DNA of 59,415 nt, from positions 1 through 59,415 of the forward strand of contig JAQTQN010000003.1 in the NCBI GenBank assembly GCA_028712225.1. Reading direction: 5' to 3'. This DNA comes from Methylobacter sp. (GTDB lineage: Bacteria > Pseudomonadota > Gammaproteobacteria > Methylococcales > Methylomonadaceae). Below are positions 29,221-37,395 of this stretch, piece by piece. The notes beneath the pieces are model-generated. The model did no database searches and was not told the origin of the DNA. It saw only the letters and a program-made list of their open reading frames with translations. Every line of letters begins with the position of its first letter. The stretch's first letter is position 1. The position numbers were made by a program, and so were the translations under genes.

Positions 29221-29724
29221 TCAGTTTTCCATACACACCAAGCCTGTAAAGCTAGTCGCCTGATATAGGCCATTGCCTTTAATTTCAAGATTTCCATGAC
29301 CGCCTTTGAACATTTTGCTGCCACCGACCATGGTGACCAGCTCAATTGGATTGTTGCTTGGATCCAATAAAACGACGTCCTTTGAAAAAACGCGTCCTAG
29401 TTCGACGGTACCTGCCTTTAGACGAATAGTTGATGCCGCGGTAAATTGGCCGACGTTATTTACTGTTAAGCCGGAAAAGGACGTTCCTGTTACCGGTTTG
29501 CCGTCCCAGGTTGCTTGTAACGTGCCGGAAAAACAGCTGTTAGCACTGCCAAAGAAGGTGACATCAGGGAAATGCCCATCTCTGTCTTTCAAAATATTAC
29601 AGGCAGGATCAGGAACTAATTGATTTATTGTGCCTGTGATAGGCTTGCAAACATAACTATCCGCTAGGGCATTAACAGACGTTAACGCAAACAAAACAGC
29701 GGAGATAGACGTGAATATTTTCAT
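29221..29724 (-). CDS. Secreted hypothetical protein
   Basis: Signal peptide MKIFTSISAVLFALTSVNALADS; no recognised domain. Confidence 0.65.
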   Translation of the reverse strand: MKIFTSISAVLFALTSVNALADSYVCKPITGTINQLVPDPACNILKDRDGHFPDVTFFGSANSCFSGTLQATWDGKPVTGTSFSGLTVNNVGQFTAASTIRLKAGTVELGRVFSKDVVLLDPSNNPIELVTMVGGSKMFKGGHGNLEIKGNGLYQATSFTGLVCMEN

Positions 29725-29819
29725 AATGCGGTACCTAAAAGGTTAATGATGGCTGATACCGCAATGATGGGATATTGCTGACAATTTTTCTGTTCGCTGA
29801 CGAACATAGAAACGAATTT

Positions 29820-30536
29820 TTAGATGTGCTTTGCGAAGCGTAATAAAAACGGCTGTAAAAATGCGCTGCTTTCAGGTGTGTAGACACCTTTTGACGCATA
29901 AATCGTCAAACTCTCGGATATATAAGAAGATGATAAGCGACTAAAGGTCAGCGCTGACACTTTGGCCGGGGTATGTGCGTAGCCTTGAAAGCTGACTTGC
30001 CGGATTAGAAATAACCCGGCCGCCTGCGCAATGACAGTAAATTGCGCTGTCGCATAGATAGGTAGCAGCACGTAAAACAGTCCGCTGGCTGACAAGCATT
30101 GCTCGACGGCAATGAGTAAATCGATGTAAGGCAAACAATCAGTGTGTCGGGCAATATTTCTTAAGGCATCATCGGCTTTGCTGTGTTGCTCAAAAAACGG
30201 CGGATTGCTGATGATAATGTCGTATTGTCGATCGGTAGTTGCCGCATAACGTTGAATATCCTGGAATATCGCCGTTAGCCGATCTGACCAGGGGCTGTTA
30301 CTAAAATTTATCGCAGCTTCTTCATACGCTTCACTGGTAACTTCCACTGCGCTAACTTGTGCAGCACCCAATTGCGCTGCACATAACGACAGCACGCCGG
30401 TTCCTGTGCCGATGTCCAGCACAGTATCTCCAGATTTGACCGGTGCCATTGCACCGAATAACAAGCCGTCGGTACATATCTTCATGCCCGATTGCTGCTG
30501 CCGGACGGAAAACTGTTGGCAGCGGAATATGTTCAA
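29820..30536 (-). CDS. trmN6: tRNA1(Val) (adenine(37)-N6)-methyltransferase
   Basis: 'CQQFSVRQQQSGMKICTDGLLFGAMAPV', 'VLDIGTGTGVLSL', 'IISNPPFF' (N6-MTase NPPF). Confidence 0.9.
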   Translation of the reverse strand: MNIFRCQQFSVRQQQSGMKICTDGLLFGAMAPVKSGDTVLDIGTGTGVLSLCAAQLGAAQVSAVEVTSEAYEEAAINFSNSPWSDRLTAIFQDIQRYAATTDRQYDIIISNPPFFEQHSKADDALRNIARHTDCLPYIDLLIAVEQCLSASGLFYVLLPIYATAQFTVIAQAAGLFLIRQVSFQGYAHTPAKVSALTFSRLSSSYISESLTIYASKGVYTPESSAFLQPFLLRFAKHI

Positions 30537-33500
30537 GACAGTCCCGGGTCGTTTTGTTCGCTTTTCTCGCCGGGCAGTGTGGCTTCCAAATTAACTTTCT
30601 TTGCTTTCGGCAGCCATAAACGCCCACTGGAAAAACAACTCCAGCCCCATTTCAACCAGTTGAGTAACGACACCGCCAGCCATAACGACCAGGCCAGCAT
30701 TAATATCCGATAAACAATTAACGGCACTGAGATGACGGTAGCAACGGGCAAAGTTGCTGCGCTTCTGTCCTGATACCAGTTAAGGTTGAAGGCGGACGAT
30801 TGATTACCGGAAATTTGCATTTCCGGCGAGCCCAGCAAGCCTTGTTCAACCGCCAAAAACAGTAAGCCCAACGATAATAAAGTCAGGCCAGCGATAAGTA
30901 CTTGTAACAGATTGAAATAACGCGACTCAATATCGGCGGCTTGCTTGCGCCAACCTAACAACATCAGCCAACCGATCACTAGCCCGGCGGCTTCAATGGC
31001 AATTTGGCTAAGGCCAAGCAACAGCAAAAACCATTGCCAATGTTTTAACGGTGTCAGCGGAATTTTGCTTAACGCGACCGCCAATATCACGATCACCAGC
31101 AGCACGCCCCAGAATAAAACCGCCGGTCCGAAACGCGGGCCTAGAGTTAACAATACCCAGCGATCCTGTCCTAAGCTGATGTTCAGTCGGCTGTTAACAC
31201 TGGCGACGCCCAAATCAACATCTGGGCTGCTTAATATGCCTGCGATGCCGGTGGCTTGCTGCCAATTCAGGGTAATGTCTTGTTTGCCTGGATTGACCGG
31301 CAAGGTGAGTTTTTTGCCTTCTTGCCGTATCGGTTGCAGTTGGCCGTTGATAGTGACCGATTGCAGCGCGGCTTGTTCCGGTAAGACGATGCTGTGCTGG
31401 CCGCCTTGAGAGCTGCGCAGGCTGATGCTGAGTTGCGCTTCCTGGCTGCGTTGCCCCGGTTTAATGCTCAAACTGCTGCTGTCGATAGTTAAGGTCTGGC
31501 CGTCAACGGTGTCCGGTCGGGTAATGTTCAGCGTCAGTTGTTCGCCGGGCCATGGGTGCCATTCAGCCAGCCATAGCCCTGTATTGTCCAGATGCATCAT
31601 GGCAATGCCGGAAGCTTCAAGATGCCAGATGGGGCTGATGTCCGCTTGCCAGACTTCAACCCAATGCTCGTTTTGCACGGCGGTTAATGCGATTTTGTCG
31701 GTTTTTTCCAGCGTCGACTGCCACTCAATAAGCGCTTGGCCGGAAGGCATGTTGACGTCGACATTACCGGATTTAACCCGAACGCCGGGCGTGGTTACCG
31801 ACTCGCCAGCCAACAGCGGCACCGCAAGAACCACGGCAGTATCGGCTGGAGAAAGCCGAACCACGCGAGTCACCACACGCCAGTCCAGGCCCAGTTGCAA
31901 GCTACGCTCAATCCGTACAAACGGCGGAAATACCGCCGACGTTAGGGCTGATTTATCGGCTTGATTACTTGGCGATACTGCCGATTGCACTCGAGTAAAT
32001 TGCAATTGCTCATCGACCAGTCCGTTTTCTTGCAAGCCCACCACGTCCCAACCTGTGCCGGTCAGTTTTACGACGTTAGGTTTTAGCGGTAACGGCAAGG
32101 TGAATTTGCTTAATGCTGGCGCGGGGGCTGTCAGCGTTACTTGATGCGGGCCTGCATTCAGGTTGAGCCACAAGCCGTTGTCATCACGATATAAGCCCTG
32201 AGCATTTTCGCCATCGACCAGCACTTGATTGGGAAACCATTGCTCAATGTCCGCCGGTAACGGCACCGCAACAGCTTGTTGTGCATGAATTTGCAGGCCA
32301 ATCGTCAACTCTTGGCTGCTAATGTTAAGTTGCATCTGTGAAATTTGCGCGCAACTGGGCAGGCAATCCGGTGCTTCCAACAGCTTATTTTTTAAGGTAT
32401 CGAGTAGCGCCTGATCGGGAAAACCAGCATAACTGTCCTGGCTCGGTAACGTTAGTGCGGGCAGTAATACCAACCACAACACCAGCGGCGCGACCGGTTT
32501 GATTTTGAACATGAACTTCTCAGCCACACCAAACATTAACAACGCCAACACGCTCACCAAGGCAACGCGGATAAAATTGAGCACCAAGGTTAAGGTCGGC
32601 GACAATAGCCATAGATCCACTTGCTGCCCAGCATCCACCGCGCCATTCCAAGACAACACCACTTTATGCCATTGCCATTGCGGTAAGCCGGGGCCGGTTT
32701 GTACTCGGGCTTTGGGGTCAATGCGTTCAAAGTTGACAGAGCTGTCAACACCTTCCGCCATGCTATAAGCCTTTTTCCTTAGCATTTGCCTATCTTGCAT
32801 CACCATTGGCGCCGCCGGTTCCGCTGCGGGTGCCATTGATGCTATTTCAGTTGAAGCAGAATCAGCATAAGGTTGCGGCACGATGTCTTGCCAAGCTTGT
32901 TCCAATTGCGGATATAGACCGATGCGCAGTTGCGACACCATAAACGGCACGGTAATCAAGATGAGCGCCAGCCAGCAAAGATTGCGATAACCTCGAATGA
33001 ACTTAAGAAACTTATTCTCGGGTAATACTGTGATCAGTGCCGTTGCGGCCAAAATATTAAGCCAAACAAAATGCGGCGACTCCGGCTCATGCCAAATCAG
33101 CGCCAGGGTGATCAACGCAAACACGCCCCACGGCAAAGACCACAAACGGCTGGTAGCAAGCGCCGCGATCAACACCATAAACAAGTCCAATAAGGTCCAA
33201 CGAGAAATCCAGCTATCCGGCACATTATCAACACCGTTAGCGGCAACTAAGCGCCAGCCTGGAGGTAGATTGAGTTCGGCGCGTACATTATGAAAATTTT
33301 GCGCCCAACCGACTGAAGTCAAGTCACTAACGCTGCCTTCAATACGGCTGTCGGCATCCAAATTGATTTGGCCTTTTCTGACTTCAACGCCCTGTTTATC
33401 GCCTTGGCGGGTAATCAGCTGGTTGTTATTATCCAGCGTCACGCGGCCCAATTGGGTTTGCGGTAAGGCATTCAAGCGCCAATCGCGGGTCATGGTGCCG

Positions 33501-34615
33501 GTAATCCGGTCATTGACGGTATAGCCCGTGCCGGAAAAATCCAGCCACAGTTGCCGGTTGAGATTAAGTTGATTGGGTTCGGGCTCCGGATCGCCGCGGC
33601 GGATGACGTTTAGGCTCATCGCCTGACCTTGATCTATTTTGTAAGCGGGCAAGGCTTTCCAGTCATCCGGCAGATTGGTCTGGCTGGCGTCAATAGCGGC
33701 GGGTTGTGCAATTTCCACCATCCGCAGAGCGGGGTGTGCTTCAAATACCCAGACTTCCGAATCCGGCCAATTCTGATTATCGGTATTTAAGGTAAGTGTG
33801 TTGATTTCACTGATATGCCGGGCGAGCAAGTCAATCTGCCAATGACCGGGACGCACTTGCAACAACAGCTGCCCATCGGGCTCCAAGCGAGCGGGCAAGG
33901 CGCTTTGTAACTGCATGGGGATAAAATCGTCCAGCATCGGCTTGGCCAAACGGATTTCGCGTTGTTGGCCGGATACTTCCAGTTCAATGCGGGTTAACAC
34001 TTGCAAGGGCACGTCATCGCTGATTTTTCTGAACACCTGAATATCCAGATTGTTTTGGCTATCGTCCGCTTTGCTTTGCCCGGTTTCGCTTTGCTTTAAC
34101 CATAACTGACCATCTTTAATAGCGGGTGTAGCAATAGCACGGCCATTGACTTGCACACTGATCAAGCCGGTATCATCGGGTATTTGCAGATTATCAGGCA
34201 GGCTGTCCCAGAAAAATTCACCGCTGACTTGGTAAAGTCCCGGCGCCAGTTTTATCGACGGCACGCCGTCTTTATCCATCACCAGCGCGGTTTTGTTATT
34301 AGCACTAACGTTAAGCGGCCAATGCTCGTGGTTACCCGGCAAACTGATCCAGCTATCCTGATAGATTTTCCAGGTGATGGCAAAACTACCTTTGCCGGGT
34401 TGCAAATCCAGCGTCAACCGGGTCGGCCAGCTACAGCGCTTTTGCTCGACACTGTTATAAATAAACGGACAAGCCAGTTCGGGATTATCCTGCAGCACCC
34501 AGGCAATCCAGGGTTTTAGCGGCTCCGGTACTTGTTCCGGGGTTAGTGGTTTGGCTTGAGACAACGGCGCAAACAGCAAAGTGCTTAACAATATCAGCCA
34601 CGGGGAAAAGGTCAT
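30533..34615 (-). CDS. Large (1360 aa) envelope/membrane protein of unknown function
   Basis: Signal peptide MTFSPWLILLSTLLFAPLSQA; TM clusters in the middle and at the C-terminus separated by large soluble regions; overlaps trmN6 by 4 nt. Confidence 0.75.
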   Translation of the reverse strand: MTFSPWLILLSTLLFAPLSQAKPLTPEQVPEPLKPWIAWVLQDNPELACPFIYNSVEQKRCSWPTRLTLDLQPGKGSFAITWKIYQDSWISLPGNHEHWPLNVSANNKTALVMDKDGVPSIKLAPGLYQVSGEFFWDSLPDNLQIPDDTGLISVQVNGRAIATPAIKDGQLWLKQSETGQSKADDSQNNLDIQVFRKISDDVPLQVLTRIELEVSGQQREIRLAKPMLDDFIPMQLQSALPARLEPDGQLLLQVRPGHWQIDLLARHISEINTLTLNTDNQNWPDSEVWVFEAHPALRMVEIAQPAAIDASQTNLPDDWKALPAYKIDQGQAMSLNVIRRGDPEPEPNQLNLNRQLWLDFSGTGYTVNDRITGTMTRDWRLNALPQTQLGRVTLDNNNQLITRQGDKQGVEVRKGQINLDADSRIEGSVSDLTSVGWAQNFHNVRAELNLPPGWRLVAANGVDNVPDSWISRWTLLDLFMVLIAALATSRLWSLPWGVFALITLALIWHEPESPHFVWLNILAATALITVLPENKFLKFIRGYRNLCWLALILITVPFMVSQLRIGLYPQLEQAWQDIVPQPYADSASTEIASMAPAAEPAAPMVMQDRQMLRKKAYSMAEGVDSSVNFERIDPKARVQTGPGLPQWQWHKVVLSWNGAVDAGQQVDLWLLSPTLTLVLNFIRVALVSVLALLMFGVAEKFMFKIKPVAPLVLWLVLLPALTLPSQDSYAGFPDQALLDTLKNKLLEAPDCLPSCAQISQMQLNISSQELTIGLQIHAQQAVAVPLPADIEQWFPNQVLVDGENAQGLYRDDNGLWLNLNAGPHQVTLTAPAPALSKFTLPLPLKPNVVKLTGTGWDVVGLQENGLVDEQLQFTRVQSAVSPSNQADKSALTSAVFPPFVRIERSLQLGLDWRVVTRVVRLSPADTAVVLAVPLLAGESVTTPGVRVKSGNVDVNMPSGQALIEWQSTLEKTDKIALTAVQNEHWVEVWQADISPIWHLEASGIAMMHLDNTGLWLAEWHPWPGEQLTLNITRPDTVDGQTLTIDSSSLSIKPGQRSQEAQLSISLRSSQGGQHSIVLPEQAALQSVTINGQLQPIRQEGKKLTLPVNPGKQDITLNWQQATGIAGILSSPDVDLGVASVNSRLNISLGQDRWVLLTLGPRFGPAVLFWGVLLVIVILAVALSKIPLTPLKHWQWFLLLLGLSQIAIEAAGLVIGWLMLLGWRKQAADIESRYFNLLQVLIAGLTLLSLGLLFLAVEQGLLGSPEMQISGNQSSAFNLNWYQDRSAATLPVATVISVPLIVYRILMLAWSLWLAVSLLNWLKWGWSCFSSGRLWLPKAKKVNLEATLPGEKSEQNDPGLS

Positions 34616-34710
34616 GAGTGTCTCCAGATGTTAAAACGCCGCTATGAGTGCAAAATAAAACTAGACGGCCGGTTGCGGCAATCTTGCAATAAAATTCCTC
34701 TAGCTACAAG

Positions 34711-34830
34711 GCGTTAAGCCGTTCATGGTTCGACAAGCTCTCGGCAACTGCTCCTGCGTTGCCCTACCTCCTGCATGCCCGATAAAGCGGGGCAGGCTCT
34801 CCTTGCAGTCGACCATGAACGGCTTAACGC
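34711..34830. repeat. MITE/REP-like element with about 22-bp terminal inverted repeats
   Basis: GCGTTAAGCCGTTCATGGTTCGAC at the left end vs GTCGACCATGAACGGCTTAACGC at the right end; 120 bp, non-coding. Confidence 0.65.
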
Positions 34831-34871
34831 ATCTTTAGACAAACACACTAACTCAGCTTGGGAGCAAGCAC

Positions 34872-35207
34872 ATGATTAAAAAAGCCAATTTATTTGAACA
34901 GCTTCCCAAGCCAGCGGCTGAAGAGAGTTTTGAAATATTGCTGGAAACGCCCGGTCTACGCTTAGAGCGCATCATCTCCCGCGCGCATGCCACACCGGTA
35001 GGAGAATGGTATGACCAGGACTGGCCGGAATGGGTAGTGTTGCTGCAAGGATCGGCATGCTTGCAGATTGAAAATGAGCCCGAGCCGGTGCTGCTAAAGC
35101 CCGGCGATTACCTGCATCTACCAAGCCATCTGCGGCATCGGGTTGAATGGACTGATCCGGAGCTGCCGACTATTTGGTTGGCGGTGCATTACGGGCTAGA
35201 AGAATAG
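34872..35207 (+). CDS. Cupin domain protein
   Basis: 'EWVVLLQGSACLQIENEPEPVLLKPGDYLHLPSHLRHRVEWT'. Confidence 0.85.
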   Translation: MIKKANLFEQLPKPAAEESFEILLETPGLRLERIISRAHATPVGEWYDQDWPEWVVLLQGSACLQIENEPEPVLLKPGDYLHLPSHLRHRVEWTDPELPTIWLAVHYGLEE

Positions 35208-35358
35208 GTGCTAGGTTGAAACTCGATTGATGGGCTTCGTACCTCAGCCCATCCTATCGCTCTGCGATAAATTCACTAATGAAAAAATAAAGCGCTACTG
35301 AAAGAGGTTCAATTAATTTGATTGGGTTTTGGCTCATAATTTACGATGATTCTTTTGC

Positions 35359-35445
35359 GCATAACGTAGAGCTAACGGGCGCTGCGCGGCTTTATCGCGC
35401 AGCGCCCAGCGACCGAAGGGAGCGAGGTTGAGCGCTATGTTAGAC
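35359..35445 (-). other. Integron attC recombination site (cassette B)
   Basis: Minus strand: R'' GTCTAAC ... 12-bp stem GGGCGCTGCGCG-ATAAAGC-CGCGCAGCGCCC ... R' GTTATGC; R'' is the exact complement of the GTTAGAC core that opens the same cassette at 36246-36252. Confidence 0.85.
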
Positions 35446-36225
35446 GTTGCGATAGTCATAGATAAGTACGGCATTGAATTCCTGAATCGAGCTCTGGAAT
35501 TCCTTTTCCCACCAATCCGGAATGCCCTCTCCTCTATGCTCCAGCAGCGACGAAACGTAGGCAGGCAACTGTGAATGAATGCCTCGTTGGACGTATCTGC
35601 CTTCCGGTTCTTTGAGTTCGGAAGCAAAGTAGGTTTCAAAAAATCGTGAGAGCCGATCACTCGGATCTCTTGCGTAGGGGCAACACGCAATGCATGGGAG
35701 AGGCACTGAACGTGATAGCAAATCAGCGGCTGTTATGCTTTGCCGAACGCCAATAATGAAATCAGTGTTTAGACGATTAGCCCCTGCAAGATAAACACCA
35801 TCGGTCTGAGACGGTCCATTCCCGCTTAGCGTTTGAAGACCTTGTGAGGAATAAAGTGCGTAAAGTGCCAGAGCATTCGCTTTCTTTGCGTCGGCACGAA
35901 GCATGTCGATCTGTAGGCCGTAACGGTTCGTATACGCTAGCCCTGGATAGTTGTCTCCAGTTGGTAACATTTTCTTTGCTTGAACCCTGAGCCGCATTGA
36001 CTGTTTCTTGAAAAGAAGCCACCACTCCCAGTCAGCCCCTGTTTTGCGAGCTTCTTCATGCCGGGTAAAAGCGTGATAGAGAACAGAGGGTACATTTAAT
36101 GAGACGTCGTACAGGAGATAATCAGTCAATGACTCTTCCTTCACACCAGGCTGGCTGACGAGCCACTGCTTGATATACTCCGAAGACTCGTGAAGTTGTT
36201 CGCAGATAGTTTTTTGGATGGGCAT
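35440..36225 (-). CDS. Integron cassette B protein, candidate PD-(D/E)XK-type fold (DUF6615-like)
   Basis: 'EESLTDYLLYDVS...FTRHEEARKTGADWEWWLLFKKQSMRLRVQAKKM'; stop codon overlaps attC R''. Confidence 0.75.
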   Translation of the reverse strand: MPIQKTICEQLHESSEYIKQWLVSQPGVKEESLTDYLLYDVSLNVPSVLYHAFTRHEEARKTGADWEWWLLFKKQSMRLRVQAKKMLPTGDNYPGLAYTNRYGLQIDMLRADAKKANALALYALYSSQGLQTLSGNGPSQTDGVYLAGANRLNTDFIIGVRQSITAADLLSRSVPLPCIACCPYARDPSDRLSRFFETYFASELKEPEGRYVQRGIHSQLPAYVSSLLEHRGEGIPDWWEKEFQSSIQEFNAVLIYDYRNV

Positions 36226-36245
36226 AAGTGGGCGGAAATAGATAG

Positions 36246-36369
36246 GTCTAACGTAAAGCTAAGGGGTGCGCCTTTCACGGAAGCATGGCGAAGCCACCGA
36301 AGCCGAAAAAACAGAAAACTTTCAAAACCGCCGCGATAAGGCGCGTCCCGCTTGAGCGTAATGTTAGGG
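36246..36369 (-). other. Integron attC recombination site (cassette A)
   Basis: Minus strand: R'' CCCTAAC-ATTACGCTCAAGCGGGACGCGCC ... GGCGCACCCCTTAGCTTTAC-R' GTTAGAC; R'' is the exact complement of the GTTAGGG core that opens cassette A at 36992-36998. Confidence 0.85.
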
Positions 36370-36981
36370 TACTGCTCCACGTCCATTTGTGAGCAAGATT
36401 AGCAACAGTACGGTCGTACGACCGACTAGCAAAAAGCAGAAAACCCCAGCAAGGATACGCATTACTTTTGAAAATCGGAGCGTCCGGTAACCTGGAGCGA
36501 CACTTTCATTTACTGTTATAAGAACAAAGAAGGAGTAAATTAGTAATAGCCCAACAATATAAACAATGGACAAGCTAATGATTGAGCTAGGTGTGTATGG
36601 TGCTGGCAACGGTAAATCGAATACGAGTGCAGCCAAGGCTACGCCACATGTCGTGCCAACGTAAGCGCCGCCGATACCAAGTGCGACGTTCGGAAAGTAG
36701 ACACCAAGTATATGAACCCACCGAGTATTGAGGTCGGCAATTGGGCCTATGCGGGCAACGTGAAAGGAGAGAAATAGCAGTGCAACACTGCAAAGAAACT
36801 CAAAGGTTTTTGGCGCTCGATTTTCGTTTATCACTTCTATGATGTCTTTTTCATAGACTCCTTGTATGGCAACCGAAAATAGCAATGCAGACAACAAGAA
36901 AAAGGATAAGAAAGATGCACCCATCGATCGAAACGAAATAGGATGTGCAGCGAAGAATGTTTGGAGATAGCGAAATGTCAT
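36364..36981 (-). CDS. Integron cassette A protein, multi-pass membrane protein
   Basis: Several hydrophobic segments (FLSFFLLSALLFSVAI; FLCSVALLFLSFHVA; IISLSIVYIVGLLLIYSFFVLI; ILAGVFCFLLVGRTTVLLLILL); stop codon within attC R''. Confidence 0.75.
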   Translation of the reverse strand: MTFRYLQTFFAAHPISFRSMGASFLSFFLLSALLFSVAIQGVYEKDIIEVINENRAPKTFEFLCSVALLFLSFHVARIGPIADLNTRWVHILGVYFPNVALGIGGAYVGTTCGVALAALVFDLPLPAPYTPSSIISLSIVYIVGLLLIYSFFVLITVNESVAPGYRTLRFSKVMRILAGVFCFLLVGRTTVLLLILLTNGRGAVP

Positions 36982-36991
36982 GTATTCAGAG

Positions 36992-36998
36992 CCCTAAC
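36992..36998 (-). other. Integron core site (GTTAGGG) at the start of cassette A
   Basis: Minus-strand GTTAGGG about 11 nt upstream of the cassette A start codon, complementary to R'' of attC A. Confidence 0.7.
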
Positions 36999-37395
36999 GT
37001 AATATATAAGACATCACTTGTCCTATATTTAGCTGAAAATGTCCTATAAGCGAGAATGCTGTTATATAGTCTATTGATTTATAAGTAATTCATATTTTCA
37101 AAGTGGACAAGCCTATCTGGCAAAAAGCGACACCTGGAATATCGAATTAATTCAAAAGCGTGGGCAGCACCTTTTTGTGCCGACAGCGCTAACTATTAGC
37201 TCATAAAAGATACTCTTCTCGAAGGTATTTCAGCAAAAATCAATGGCTGAGTTTAAGTCGATAGCCTGGCGTTCCTATTTCGCAGCTGACAAATACAAAC
37301 TCGCGTTTACCGCGCAGCACTTCCTCCAGTAGCCAACTGACAGCTTGGTCGGTGATGCTGTCAGTTGATTTTGTTGATTAACTTAACAAGCTCTA

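Noticed and set aside
29085-29345. 86-aa minus-strand ORF
   Set aside because: Overlaps the secreted protein gene in another frame without a recognisable domain.
31425-31964. 179-aa plus-strand ORF inside the 1360-aa gene, and other antisense ORFs there
   Set aside because: Antisense shadow ORFs in a GC-rich gene; the minus-strand frame has signal peptide and TM pattern.
35334-35690. 118-aa minus-strand ORF across attC B
   Set aside because: Overlaps the cassette B gene out of frame and runs through the attC hairpin; no start-site or domain support.
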